A DNA stretch of 52,503 nt from Fragilaria crotonensis (GCA_022925895.1 JAKSYS010000439.1:1-52503), one strand, 5' to 3'; counted from the stretch's first letter, positions 39,817 to 51,500 are shown. Made by a program: numbers and translations. Notes: generated from the sequence alone by a model not told the origin.

Positions 39817-41631
39817 ATGGACGTCGACGATGTCTCTCCCAGCAGTGGCGATGGCCCCTCCACTCGCGGACATGACAACGAAACGGACGCTAGCCTCACA
39901 GCGCGATTAATTCAAATGACTTTCCCGGAGGAATCCGTGTCCTTCCATTCCGTCACTGAGCGTTGGAGGGAGCGAACTGCTCAGACCAAAGGATTGGGGC
40001 GTGTGATGCAGCGATGGTGTCAGGGAGAAAATCAGACAATCCAAGATCTGGAAGGTCTTGCTCCCTTCGTGTTCCGTCACAAATGTGTACACACCCTCGA
40101 AAAAACGTGCTCCTCCCCTCTATGCCAAGCCGTGACCGACGTAATAGAACGAAGCGAGATTTTCCTCAATTACAAGGACAGGTATGCTACAGCTGTTGCG
40201 GAACATATGGAAGCTGTAACAACACATATGAACTATGTCGACGAATTGAACAGAGAGAAAAATCAGTGGAAGCAGAAATGTTCAGGTGATCGAAATGGCA
40301 CGACATTGGCACTGTGGCGAAAACTGGTTGCTGATGCGGCCTCAGGGGTTAGAATGGCGACCCGGATGGTTGTCGAAGTTGGCAATGGGTTCTGCCTAGC
40401 GGCCGACTTGGTGTCCTGCGCCGCCATGCGGGTCACCGCGATTACCAAGAATATTTTCGATTGTCACGAGAAGGTCAAGATCGCTTTGGAAGCGCTGCGG
40501 ACAGCTGGCAACGAAACGTCCCTCATAACGCCTGTAATAAGACAGGCAGCCGCAAGGGAAAAAATCTCTAGCGAGAGAAGATGCGACATTGAGACTCAAT
40601 CCAATCCAAAGTTGGTGGCTACAGGAGACGGATTGTCCCTTACAACGACTGAAAGTCAGCCGGTCACTAGCGAGACAAGATCCGATCTCGAATCCGAGCC
40701 ATGTATGCCTGCGCTCGACACACTGTGCTGTCCTTGTGACCTGGAATTGGACGACGTCGACTTTCTGCCACCTTTGAGCACGGGACAGATCGAATCGCTT
40801 TCTATGTTCTATACGCATTTGAAGTGTATCCTTGGGAATGCAACAATTCTTGTTTCCAACGATGCGCAATACAGCCTTAAGATTGAAAGAACCGTCAATG
40901 CTATCCTTGGATGGAACGTCGGTGACAATTCTTCTACGGAGTCGTCTGCGATAGAGTTCTTTTCACCTGGCTGTGTAGCTCAGGAACTCGTCGGAGTTCA
41001 GCCAATTTTGTATGCTCTAATGTTCAAAATGATACATGTGCTCGGCCTGGAACAGCATGTAATGCAGGAGCAGAGGATTCAAATGGTTGGAATACGTGCT
41101 TCTCCTGCCGTTGACTTTGTTGTGTCGGCATTACAGGAAGAGAACTCAGCAGAGACTTCAACTGCGGGGCTTGGACTTCCAATCGAAGCCAAACCAGTTG
41201 CGCTTAGTAACTCCAAAGTTTGCAAGCTGTTGCTGGATGCTCAGAATCAGGTGGTTGGACACTTGGCAAAAAAAGCAATGTTCTTTTTCGACATGGGTGG
41301 AATCGGCGAGGATTGTACATTCGTTGGTCTTGCCCTTTCCATGTCATCCATAGTTGTGCTGGTCGTCGAACTCTCAGGTGTGGGAACGGAGAGCGTGATG
41401 ATCACAACAAAGCGAACCAAACAAGCACCACTCTTCGACGAAGCAACGAGGAAGCATCTTTTCGTTGAGAAGGCGACTGAGGTTGAAGCCTTGTTTAAGG
41501 ATGCGCTAGAAGGGCAAGATATGCCTACCGGTTTTGGTCTTCTTGCTCGCACGCTGATGTCAGTTCAATGTGGTCTAGGCACATCAATGATGACAAGGAG
41601 CGATGGCTTTGGTGACACGTTCTTGGGTTAA
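39817..41631 (+). CDS. Hypothetical protein, 604 residues, single exon
   Basis: I do not recognise this protein. The first in-frame ATG is 39817 (MDVDDVSPSSGDGPSTRG); the open frame extends slightly upstream without an ATG. The N-terminal 40 residues are acidic and Ser/Pro-rich. Residues 40-260 look mostly helical, with scattered Cys/His (KCVHTLEKTCSSPLC) and a KNQWKQKC charged stretch. A linker rich in Thr, Glu and Ser follows (about 270-320), then a compact C-terminal half with FFFDMGGIGEDCTFVGLALSMSS and the strand-like IVVLVVELSG. No transmembrane segment is certain. Codons are intact, composition is balanced, and no transposon motif is visible, so it is likely a host gene. It lies between two elements and divergent from the Harbinger remnant. 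Confidence 0.65.
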   Translation: MDVDDVSPSSGDGPSTRGHDNETDASLTARLIQMTFPEESVSFHSVTERWRERTAQTKGLGRVMQRWCQGENQTIQDLEGLAPFVFRHKCVHTLEKTCSSPLCQAVTDVIERSEIFLNYKDRYATAVAEHMEAVTTHMNYVDELNREKNQWKQKCSGDRNGTTLALWRKLVADAASGVRMATRMVVEVGNGFCLAADLVSCAAMRVTAITKNIFDCHEKVKIALEALRTAGNETSLITPVIRQAAAREKISSERRCDIETQSNPKLVATGDGLSLTTTESQPVTSETRSDLESEPCMPALDTLCCPCDLELDDVDFLPPLSTGQIESLSMFYTHLKCILGNATILVSNDAQYSLKIERTVNAILGWNVGDNSSTESSAIEFFSPGCVAQELVGVQPILYALMFKMIHVLGLEQHVMQEQRIQMVGIRASPAVDFVVSALQEENSAETSTAGLGLPIEAKPVALSNSKVCKLLLDAQNQVVGHLAKKAMFFFDMGGIGEDCTFVGLALSMSSIVVLVVELSGVGTESVMITTKRTKQAPLFDEATRKHLFVEKATEVEALFKDALEGQDMPTGFGLLARTLMSVQCGLGTSMMTRSDGFGDTFLG

Positions 41632-41930
41632 CCCCCATGCCCAAGATGAAGGCATTCAACTCGTTGGGTGTTGTAGCTACCGTCGTATGTGTCTCCTGGT
41701 GATGGACTACTGCAGCGTACCCCAAGGGTGCGAATTAGCCGGATTTCTGTTAATATCAGCATAAGCACAGTATCGGGACCCACAAAATTCCAGTAGTAAT
41801 GGGACTGTTCGAGAAAGACGTCATTTCACCTTATCCATTCACGAAGATCAAACAACATGCTCTGTACGAAGTTACAGAACAAGTAGATTGATAGGGGGTT
41901 GCTGTTAGGGTAGAGACACAGAGACGAGAG
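41632..41930. other. Spacer, probably including LINE 5' UTR
   Basis: About 300 bp without a reading frame. The LINE 5' boundary must lie here, but it cannot be fixed because the matching 3' target duplication is outside the window. Confidence 0.4.
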
Positions 41931-42794
41931 ATGGAGACCCATATTGCTCGACAGGTACAGGAGGCACTTTCCGAGAATCGACGACAACAACAGCCCCAGG
42001 TGCCCCCATCAAATGCGGAACAGGAGTTCAGAGCATTCATGCTGAACAATAATCGGCACATGCAAATGTTAACGGAAATGGTAATGCAAATGATGAACGC
42101 AACTTCGTCGATACCAGTCACCAATACTCGGAATGACCATGCGCAAGCTGTTGGAGCCAAGCGAGCCGAAGAATCGTCAGGGGATGAGGGTGAGGATGAT
42201 GGAGATTACACACAAGACACGAGAGCGCATTCTACTACGACAGTGATGGCGAGGAAACGTCGCAACACAAGAACCTCTCCACACAAGATGCCAGCATCGA
42301 GTGGTCGAATGTTCCATGAACGGTTTTCTGATCCTCAGTTGTCTCCTCCAGCATTTGACACCAGTGTAATCCATCGAGAGAAAGAAGTGTTCCCAGTGAT
42401 AAACAGGAATACGTCATCACCTCCTCTCAATCCCTATTGTCCAGACCCCCCGAGTCCTATATATCCAGATCACCCAGACCATCCTCTCCATGAGTGCCAT
42501 CCGGAATTGTCGTTAGACTCGAGTGGCTTAGTTGCAGCTGATGAAGTTGCTTCCCCACGCCCAGTCTCCCACTTTGAAGCGATGCCTGGGGAATTAAACG
42601 ATACCGATATGAGCGATGAATTCCTCCGAGATATTCAGGAACAACATACTGACGAAACTCAACAACCGTTGATACCGAGTGCCGTAAGCCACGAAGAGAT
42701 GGCAAACGCGGCGTTACATTCTCCAAACGAGGATGACAATGGGTTAGCTCAAACGAGGCCCGGAGAGCTATCCGCCCTGACCCAATCACAATGA
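41931..42794 (+). CDS. LINE ORF1
   Basis: A 287-residue protein. The N-terminus (METHIARQVQEALSENRRQQ) and the following Met/Gln/Asn-rich stretch to about 65 look like a coiled coil. A basic/acidic middle (ESSGDEGEDDGD, then MARKRRNTRTSPHK) could bind nucleic acid. The C-terminal half is Pro/Ser/Glu-rich and probably disordered. No zinc knuckle is seen. Its position directly upstream of an endonuclease-RT frame, with stop and start overlapping as ATGA (42791-42794), identifies it as ORF1 of the non-LTR element. ORF1 proteins of LINEs form ribonucleoprotein particles with the element RNA. Confidence 0.7.
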   Translation: METHIARQVQEALSENRRQQQPQVPPSNAEQEFRAFMLNNNRHMQMLTEMVMQMMNATSSIPVTNTRNDHAQAVGAKRAEESSGDEGEDDGDYTQDTRAHSTTTVMARKRRNTRTSPHKMPASSGRMFHERFSDPQLSPPAFDTSVIHREKEVFPVINRNTSSPPLNPYCPDPPSPIYPDHPDHPLHECHPELSLDSSGLVAADEVASPRPVSHFEAMPGELNDTDMSDEFLRDIQEQHTDETQQPLIPSAVSHEEMANAALHSPNEDDNGLAQTRPGELSALTQSQ

Positions 42795-43972
42795 TGAGAG
42801 CAACCCGATTATTATCCAATGGTAAGGAGAGACAAACATATGAGAATAGATCGCACGAGACATTAAAAATAGCACAAGCCGAGTGGAGAAAGATTTTTAC
42901 ACACGATACCATTCGATCAGCCCGATCACAAGTGAATCGAGAGGTTTTCTTAACTCAAGCTAATCGACGATCCAATGTTGTATGGGGGGACGAACTTCAA
43001 GAGAAGGGACAGGATATTTTTCGAGTCTATGGCGCGAATGTAAATGGATTTCAGATCGATCGTATGGGAGGACAATTCGATATTTTTTGCAAAGTTTTAA
43101 GAGAGGTACAGGCCGACGTGTCTTGTGGACAAGAACATAATTTGGATACGACAAAATCTCAGGTTCGAAGTATCCTATATCACACGACGCAACAACACTG
43201 GTCAAGAACTCGGATAAATTTCGGAACCACACCTACGGAGTTTCAGAGATTATATAAGCCTGGCGGATCATTTGTTGTTACGGTGGGAGATGCAGTCGGC
43301 AGAGTTCGAGATCGTTTTGTTGACAAGTGGGGACGATGGGTTAGTCAATCATTTCTGGGGTGCGATGGGCGAGTCGTTACCATCGTTTCCGCCTATCAAG
43401 TGGTCACCGATACTCCGAGTTCAGGATTAACAACTGCTGCGGCACAACAACACAGTTTGTTGCTTCATACTCAGGATCCAGTTATATTTCCCCGGCGGGC
43501 ATTCCGACGGGATTTAGAACGATACCTATTGGAATGCCGAAATGCAGGGCAGGAATTATTAGTAATGGGCGATTTTAATGAAGCCATCGGTCAAGATGCG
43601 GATGGGATGATTGCTGTGATGCAATCTTTGGGATTGATAGATATAATGCAGCGACAGCATTCCTCGCCTCTTCCAACGACATATGCCCGCGGACAAAAAT
43701 GTTTGGATTATGTGTTGGGTACACCAATTGTGGCATCGGCAGTACGGAAGGCGGGATATGAACCTTTCAACGCGCGATATACAACAGACCATCGATCATA
43801 TTTCGTTGATCTATCGGTCACAGAGTTATTCGGTAATCCAATCCAACCGATGTCAAACATGGAGCCTCGCATTTTAAAGTCCAACAATATACATCAAGTT
43901 ACCGCTTATATTCGGAAAAAGTATGAAATTCTTGAGAGTCATAATGTTTTTCGACGCATCGACAGACTTCTA
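42791..43972 (+). pseudogene. LINE ORF2, APE-type endonuclease domain
   Basis: Starts at the ATG overlapping the ORF1 stop. An Arg/Lys-rich lead of about 75 residues precedes the endonuclease, with motifs in the expected order: VYGANVNG (about 79-86), GQEHNLD with Glu at 115, SAYQ with Tyr at 202, MGDFNEA (259-265), LDYVLG (305-310) and TTDHRS (331-336). These are the catalytic and binding positions of the exonuclease-endonuclease-phosphatase fold used by LINEs to nick target DNA. The frame passes through RRIDRLL at 43972 and then enters foreign sequence up to a stop at 44128. The true continuation is at 48567 (GNRHSYAERLD). It is intact as a domain but disconnected from RT. Confidence 0.85.
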
Positions 43973-44264
43973 CGTTTAGCGTACGTCCTCGGTCGACGAA
44001 CGGACCCACCCTCTGGTGGCCAATCGTGGATCCGAGTCATTTGTGAATCATGTGAATCACAACCTCGGAAACACGATTGCTGCCACGTAGAGGACGGAAT
44101 CCAAAAACTACGCAGTACCGTTTTTTGACTCAGCCTGCGTTGTACCATTGTCGTTTGAGAACGAAAAAGTACAAGCGAGAAAGGACTAGAGCGATGGCCG
44201 ACCTTGCACTAGCCGCGGCCGGAGGGCTCCCTGTGCCGCTGACCCAGGTACTCTGACGGAGTGG

Positions 44265-46348
44265 TTGGTGACGAAGACGGAGGATCTTGGACGAGATGCC
44301 ATCCTTGCGGTTTTGGCAGCTATGAATGCCAAGTACGCCAACGTGGTCGATCCTCTTCTCACCCAAGAGCGAGTCGATGTATTGCTCAGGGAGTTGGCGG
44401 AGGACGTCCTGGCGTCCGAAGGATTGGAATCCTTTCTGACGGTGACAACGCCGGAAGGAGGAACGCCGACGGTTATTACCGTTTCGAGATTGTCCCGATT
44501 CCGTAGCGGAATGGGACAGACATCCCCATACGATGGGAATGTGTACGGTTTCCTCGGAGAGGTCGAGGAGGGGCAGATGCCCCGTTGATGAAGCTCCCGG
44601 ACGCCTTGTCCCTGCGCCAGGCCCTTGCTGTTAGGGAAGTGGTGGCGGCGGCGGAAGAGAGAGCTCGACGTGTGGTACGGCGAGGGGCCTGGGAACCCTC
44701 GAGTGCCGACCCAAGGCGATGAGTTGGTGACGGAGTCGAAGGCGGGCTAGCTACGAACGTGAAGGTTCCCCTCCTTCAGTATATCCCGATGGCGTGGGCG
44801 CCGTACTTCATGGCGGCGCAGTCGCCAGAGGCGGCGCGTCGGACCCTCCATCGACTCATTGAGGGCCACATGACCGAGCAGCAGCGCGGACATACCACGA
44901 CTGGAGACGTGGATGCGCGCGGCATGTATGCGGTCCGGGCCCATCGGTGCGAATCGCCACCGCAGCAAGTTGCACATGACATGGGTGGCTCACCGAGCCG
45001 TACTGGATCGGGCATGGCTCGCTGGGCAACTCGCAGGTTGGCGCCGTTCCTAACGGTACCAGTGGTGGCTCCGCCTCCGGCGGCACCAGCCATCGTCCCG
45101 CCGGTCGGAGCGGGCGGTGCGATGCCTCCCTTTGGGAGGAGGGGGTTATGGAGCCCCCGTACGAGGCACGGAAACAAAGGTGTTTAGCCCCTCGAGCATG
45201 AACGTATCCGCTTGGCATGTGGGTTGGACCCGGCTAATTACGACGCCGGCCGGCCTCCAATCTACGCTGTGTTCCTCGCCGAGGGGAGATCGATGGTCAA
45301 AGTGGAGGCCGTGCTGCAGAAGTTTCTGGCGCCAGCACCCAATGACTGGGACCCCATCAGCGTCTACGCGTCGCAGGAACTCGTTCGTGACATGAAGGAC
45401 CTCAAGTTTGGCTGGGGCAACGAGAACACCCACGATACGTGTCATCGGGGAATCTCGCCGTTCACCGTGCTCCAGGTGTCAACGGACCAGCAAACGAAGC
45501 GCCGCAAGACCCAGGAGCGGGCAGATCGTGCCACCTATTTATCCACTGACGATGTCAGGGCCCTGGAAGCCGAGCCGGGATGTTGCCCAGCGTCCTATCA
45601 TGGGATGCTGAACTTGCTGAAAAGGTACATTCGCCTTCTCACGGTGCTCTTCGGAGCGGGTTGCTCCCATCTCACGGAGGTGCAAGGAGTCTACCAGGTA
45701 CTCGCAGAAAAAATCGCAGTCTACGAGACGATGTCGGCGGAGCTGATTGCCGAGACGCTGTGGCGAGTGTTCGTGGACGCCAGGGAGTGCTTCAGCCACC
45801 TGGGACCTGGCCTCCCGGAATCCCAGCTCTATTCGCTCCGGCACGACCTTCGAGGCTGCTCCCTACGAGTGTCCATCAATTGCCCAGTGGCGCAGCTATT
45901 GAACCTGTCATCAATGGCAGTTGTGTCCCAGGCGGGCAGCAGCAGTGCGCTGGGCACGCGATCGGGATACGGAGGGAGCAGCGTTGGAAGCGCCACAACA
46001 CTATCCACGCTGACGGGCTCGGCCCCACGCGAGCCCGCCCCGCTAGTAGGCGGGAAGCGCACGAACCCAACCCCCATTCCAGAAGTCGTAGCGATCATGC
46101 AAGGCCTTCGGGCCAAGAGGCCAGGAGTCGACATGAACGCGGTGATGCGCTCGGAGAAACTAGCGATCGCCGAAGTTGGAATAGGGAGGGCGTGCCTTGA
46201 CTTTATGTACTTTGGCGAATGCGCCAGAGCAGGGTGCACCTACGACCACGGCCCGGCTCGCAACGTGTCGGCAGGCAAACGCCGCGACTGCGTCAAGAGG
46301 ATGACCAAGGCCGCAGCCGGGTACCTCGAGAACAATCCAGTTGGCTGA
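44265..46348 (+). pseudogene. Gag-like protein of DIRS-like element, frameshifted
   Basis: Three successive frames (44265-44588, 44759-45187, 45212-46348) carry a single protein-like path. The first contains LAAMNAKYANVVDPLL, LAEDVLASEGLE and SRFRSGMGQTSPYDG. The second contains MAWAPYFMAAQSPEAARR. The third, 378 codons, contains the main body and ends with a zinc finger C-x8-C-x4-C-x3-H (CLDFMYFGECARAGC then TYDH) at about 46192-46251. Such CCCH fingers near the end of Gag bind nucleic acid. At least two frameshifts separate the pieces. An ATG at 44194 (MADLALAAAGG) may be the original start. Confidence 0.55.
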
Positions 46349-46421
46349 CGGGTGGGGACGGCGTGATAAATAAGCAGAAAATAGCAGTACCATTATTTAC
46401 GAAGTACTCCTCGTAAACACA

Positions 46422-46847
46422 ATGGCGCCCACTACTACTGCACTCGAGTCACGTTCATACCCCGCACTACAAATAAGTACCGTCAGCCAACGCACTGTAC
46501 CGGTACTAGCAACAGTACCGACCCCGGTGACAAGCCCAGAGGCACGACCACGGGACCTAGCCCTACGGGGCACCGTGCAGACATCATACTCTGCAGTACG
46601 AACTTCCACGTACGCACTACCGAATCCGCTAGGCGCGGGCTACGCGCGAATCACGACTCAAAATTATCCACGTACGACCGATATCGACCCTACGCAGACC
46701 GACGCGTTGGAGATACCCAACGACGCGGCCCGCGCACGAACGGCACACGCGCCGGCTGCGCCGATACAGCACGCGCTGCGCGCGGTAACCCGGAAAAGAA
46801 CCCGGAAAGTACAATTTTTTAGAACTAGCCAATGCAGACCCAGCTAG
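46422..46847 (+). CDS. Hypothetical ORF between Gag and RT of the DIRS-like element
   Basis: 141 codons from an ATG at 46422, rich in Thr, Ala, Pro and Arg; no recognised domain. The underlying DNA is again dense in GTAC. It could be the N-terminal extension of the RT polyprotein or leader sequence that happens to be open. Weak support. Confidence 0.3.
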   Translation: MAPTTTALESRSYPALQISTVSQRTVPVLATVPTPVTSPEARPRDLALRGTVQTSYSAVRTSTYALPNPLGAGYARITTQNYPRTTDIDPTQTDALEIPNDAARARTAHAPAAPIQHALRAVTRKRTRKVQFFRTSQCRPS

Positions 46848-46860
46848 TCATACTAGCACC

Positions 46861-48497
46861 ATGCCAGTAGCATCCCCACACAAACAAGCCCAAGGTAAGC
46901 GAAGGAAACTGATGGAACCAGCCCCCTGGATGCAGTTCCACCCATTTGTAGCTACACTAGAGCAGTGGGCATCCGGTGTTGCAGCTGTGTGCGGGGAGCC
47001 GTGGTCGGAGGCAGCCATTCGAGCAGCCGTCGAGCGCGGCCCCCACACGAGTGCCCCTAACGCCTGAGGCCCGAGACCTCATCGACGAAGAAATGAAATA
47101 CCAAATCCAAGCGGGTTTCTCAGAAACGGTATTGTGGAACGCCATACAACACTCGTATCCGATAAACCTGAAGGTGTCGCCGCTAGCAGTGATACCACAG
47201 GTCGGACGGCGCGGCCGCCTCCTGTTAGATTTGTCGTTCCCGAGTCAAGCCGCACGACCAGCGAGCAAACGGGGACGACGCAATTGGGTGGTTCCCCCAC
47301 CCTTAGCCCCATCAGTTAACTCCACTACTATACAACAATCGCCAGAGTACCCGGTCAAAGAGTTAGGACGAGTCCTCCCACGACTCCTCTCCTTTATGTA
47401 TTGTGTCCCGAGGAAACCATTATGTTTGCGAAGATTGACCTGTCCGATGGTTTTGGCGCATGCTAGTACGCTGAATCAGACAAGTGGAACTTTGCCTATG
47501 TTTTGCCTGGCGCAGCAGGGACCTGCGGCTCATCATTCCGCACGCCCTACAGATGGGGTGGACGGAGAGCCCGGGTTACTTCTGTGCCGCCACCGAAACC
47601 GGCCGCGACATTCTGCAGGCACTCATTGATGGGGGCACCTGGTTACCCCCACATGTCTTCGACTCGTACATGTCCCCCGAAGCAGTTGTCCGCCGCCAGA
47701 GCTCTCCCGTGGCGGACAGACCATGGCAGATGTCGGCCGTCTATGTCGACGATTACATCCTCGCCGCCGTCGAAAGTGCTGATGGCTCCGCCCTCCAGCG
47801 CACAGGGCGGGCCGCGTTGCACACCATCCACGGCTTGTTCCCACCTCCGGACCGCTCCGGCCATGTCGGCGGCAAGGACCCCATCTCCCTAAAGAAGTTG
47901 GAGGCGGGCGATGCGCGATGGGCGCAGTCTAAAGAATTATTAGGCTTCGTATTTGATGGCCAGTCACGTACGGTGCACCTCACTCAACGCAAAGCCCTTG
48001 GTATCAGCGAGGCTATCACCCGGTTATTAAAAAAGACGCGTGCCCCCGTACCAAAGTTTCAGTCAGTAGTTGGGAAGATGCGGCATGTGGCCACTATCCT
48101 CCCGTCCGCGCGCTCGCTCTTCACCCCTGTGAATCGGGCACTACGAGGCCACCCCTCCACTATTTCCCTCAGTGCCTCGGGGGAAGTCCGCGCGGCCCTG
48201 CTAGATCTGCGGCAGCTGGTCACAACCCTAGCTGCAAGACCAACCCATGTCAAGGAAATCCTCCCCGCACAGGACCCCGATTACATTGGCTATTGTGATG
48301 CCAGTGCGTTTGGGGCGGGCGGCGTATGGTTCAGTGGGACGAGTCCCGTACCCGAAACAGTCTGGCGACTGCAGTGGCCGCTGGACATCACAGCGGCCGT
48401 AGTTTCTGAGAGCAACCCGACCGGTTGCATGCACTGGTGCCAATCGGCAACAGTACGACCAAGCTACAGTCGCAAATGGCATACTGGAAATTGGTAA
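46861..48497 (+). pseudogene. Reverse transcriptase/RNase H of DIRS-like element, frameshifted and 3'-truncated
   Basis: Readable in pieces: HPFVATLEQWASGVAAVCGE (46.93 kb); after a frame change at about 47060, LTPEARDLIDEEMKYQIQAG and LKVSPLAVIPQVGRRGRLLLDLSFP (RT N-terminal fingers); then MFAKIDLSDGF (RT motif A Asp) at about 47420 in another frame; then a 337-codon frame with QMGWTESPGYFCAA, AVYVDDYILA (active site), KRTRAPVPKFQ-like thumb and YIGYCDASAFGAGGVWF (RNase H first Asp). RNase H breaks off after SNPTG at about 48425, where the next conserved segment is absent. Several frameshifts and this truncation make it inactive. Confidence 0.65.
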
Positions 48498-48566
48498 GGC
48501 TGACGTAGCCAGACCCCCAGACATTCGAAGACCAAAACGTACAGCTCCCTATCTCCGATAGTGCTA

Positions 48567-51500
48567 GGCAATCGCCATTCATACGCAGAAAGACTAGATA
48601 CCGATGTTGTTGCGGCAAGTCTGGCAGCGGAAAAGTCTACCAGACGTTACGGTGAACCTCAATGGTCGGTCGAGTTACATAAAGCAAGACAAAAAGTGCA
48701 GGTTCTGAAAAAATGTCTATCGATGGCGAAGACCCAATTGGATAATGAAATCAGAATCCGAACTGCGTGGAATAAGACAAACTGCTCCGCTGTACCGCCG
48801 CGAACTGAAAGAGAATGTATCGAACAATTGAGACAGGCTGAACACCGCTTACGAGAAATTGTCGGCACGAGCTTCGAAAGGCGGGAGAAGGAACGTCTTG
48901 CACGAATCCAGACTTTAGAACAGTCATCGTCAGTTTCCGATAAATCTCAAGCAAGAGTTTTGCGACAATTACATTCGGCTGAAGCAAAGAATCGGCTTTA
49001 TGCAAAATTACGTGCGATGAGAATGGTCAATGACAGGGTTGGGGTGTCACGGATAGAGATTCCTTTACATCCGGAGCAAGACCCTAAGACGTGTACGGAG
49101 TGGCAACAAGTTGATGTTCCGACGGAAGTTATCGAACATTTGAGGATGCGCAATCAAAAACATTTCGGTCAGGCAGCTGGAACACCCTTTACTGTTCCTC
49201 CATTAAGTCAAGAGTTGGGTTACTCTGGAGACGGTGATTACGCGGAGCAAATTCTTACAGGGACTTATCGGTTCCCGGCGGGATATGACGAAAACATCAA
49301 GACACTGATAAAGCATTTAAGGATTTCGGATGAATTGAAGCAACTGCGTGTGTTTCCTACTCTCAATGAGAAGGATTACATAGGGAAACTGAAAGCTTGG
49401 CGTGAGTCCACGGTTACTTCTCCTTCTCGGATGCATTTGGGCCATTATAAAGCGATGATTTCGAAACATGCATACTCACATATTCCTGACGATGAAACTG
49501 AGGATCACAAAACACTTCGAGAAGAGCTGGATTATAAACAAAGCGAGATATTGCGGGTACATCTGACACTCATGAATTATGCGTTAGAACGAGGTTATTC
49601 ATATCGGAGGTGGCAGACGGTCGCGAATTCGGTATTGTTCAAAGAACCTGGTAATATTCGAATACACAGGACACGGATTATCCATATCTACGAAGCAGAC
49701 TATAATTTGATGCTGGGTTTAAAATGGAGATCAGCATTACTTCAAGCGGAAGCGTTATCTCAGCTGAATAGCGGCCAGTTTGGTTCGCGGCCAAAGCACA
49801 ATGCGACGGACCCAGTATTTGTGGAAGAGCTTCAATTGGAATTATCAAGAATAACACGCAAGACAGTTGCTCTTACGAACTACGATGCTACGGCATGTTA
49901 CGATCGAATCGTTCCAAACCTGGCGATGCTCGCGAGTCGAAAATTTGGTGTGCCAGTATCTGTCACAAACGTCAACGCAAACACATTGGAGCGATCTGAG
50001 TATCGTATTCGGACAGATTTAGGGCTTGCTGAAAAAGGCTATCGTCACTCAGTGGAACAGCCTATCTATGGTACAGGTCAAGGCAGCGGTAACTCTCCGG
50101 TCATTTGGTGTTTTATCTCGAGTATACTGTTTGACTGTTATGACGAATGTGCTCACCTGGCCCAGTATAGCACTCCCGATAATGGACGACATATCACACT
50201 TGGGATGATAGGGTATGTAGATGATTCCAATGGGCAGACAAATTGTTTTTACGAAGGTGCCGGAAGTGACGTGTCACAAGTTGTGAAGGTCAAGATGCGA
50301 GAGAATGCGAATACCTGGTCAAAACTGTTAGGAGTTTCGGGTGGAGCCTTAGAATTGACGAAGTGTTCATACCATATCGTCACGTGGAAATTCTCATCCT
50401 CAGGGGCTCCGGTGTTGAGTACAGATCGAGCGGAGTTTGGAGGAGTCACAGTCTCGGATATGGTTACGGGTGAAGAACACGAATTACAGTATTTGTCTCC
50501 GTATGAATCGCATAAAACTCTTGGTCACTATAAAGAACCTGCCGGCACACAAACGATGCAGTTTCGAAAACTGTGGGAAAAAAGCAATGAATTGACATCA
50601 TTCTTGTGGTCACATCAAGTCACACGGGAAGAGGCATGGACGTTTTACTTCTCGACTTATCTTCCAAGTGTTTCATATCCTCTGGCTAATTCGCATTTCA
50701 CTGAACGGCAATTGACAAAACTGCAAAGGAAAGCGATGAACATTTTATTTGCAAAATGTGGATATAATAGAAATGTGAAACGGGAAGTTCTTTTCGGCCC
50801 CTTGGAATTGGGTGGCGCCAATTTCAGAAGATTATATGATCAACAAGGAATCGGCCAGATCGGTACGTTCTTGAGACATTGGCGATCACGCACACAGGTC
50901 GGCGAATTATTGCGTATTGTTGTTGAATGGTGTAATTATGCAGCAGGAATCTCCAGATCGGTTTTAGAGGACACACATACCCCTCTCCCTCATCTTGAAT
51001 CCAAATGGGTCGGCGCGTTACGAACATACTTACACAGCATTGGAGCGTACCTTCAAGTCGATATTACTGGAATACCTCCCCTTGAAAGAGAGCACGATCA
51101 ATATATTATGGAAGAAGTGGTTAAGTCAGGCCAATTCACGGCAGCGGAAATCAAAAAGATTAATTATTGTCGCTTGTATCTGCGAGCTGTAACAGTATCC
51201 GATTTGACGACTACGAAGGGTGATCAGCTTGACCACTCTAAAATGACGGGAGAACCATCTCTACAAAGTAGCCGACCTCGATGGCACTCAATCCATCAAG
51301 AGAAACCTTCGATAGCAGAGTGGCGGCTCTGGAGGAAAGCAAACAAATTGTGGGCGTATTCGTCTGGAAGGTTGATGGTGCCATTAGGACGTTGGCTGAG
51401 AAACCACCGTGACCGTCGAGGAGAATTTTCCGCGTACCAATATCGAAACCGTTTGGCAGTGCGAGTGGAGGGAGGATTTGTTAAGTGTCAACCACAATCT

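Larger units (their letters stand above)
43973..48566 (+). mobile_element. DIRS-like retroelement inserted in LINE ORF2, degenerate
   Basis: A GC-rich 4.6-kb block between the endonuclease and RT halves of the LINE. It carries a Gag-like region with a CCCH zinc finger (44.2-46.35 kb) and a reverse transcriptase plus partial RNase H (46.86-48.5 kb). The RT sequence style (LPMGWTESP-like, YVDDYILA, GYCDASAFGAGG) is that of DIRS/tyrosine-recombinase-type elements in diatoms. No tyrosine recombinase is present and RNase H stops abruptly, so the 3' part is missing or rearranged. The trinucleotide CTA occurs at both boundaries (43970-43972 and 48564-48566). Whether that is a target duplication or coincidence cannot be decided. 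LTRs are not seen. Confidence 0.7.

Noticed and set aside
43973-44020. Terminal inverted repeats of the DIRS-like insert
   Set aside because: A weak match (about 60% over 24 bases) between the left end and the reverse complement near 48,530 is not above chance.
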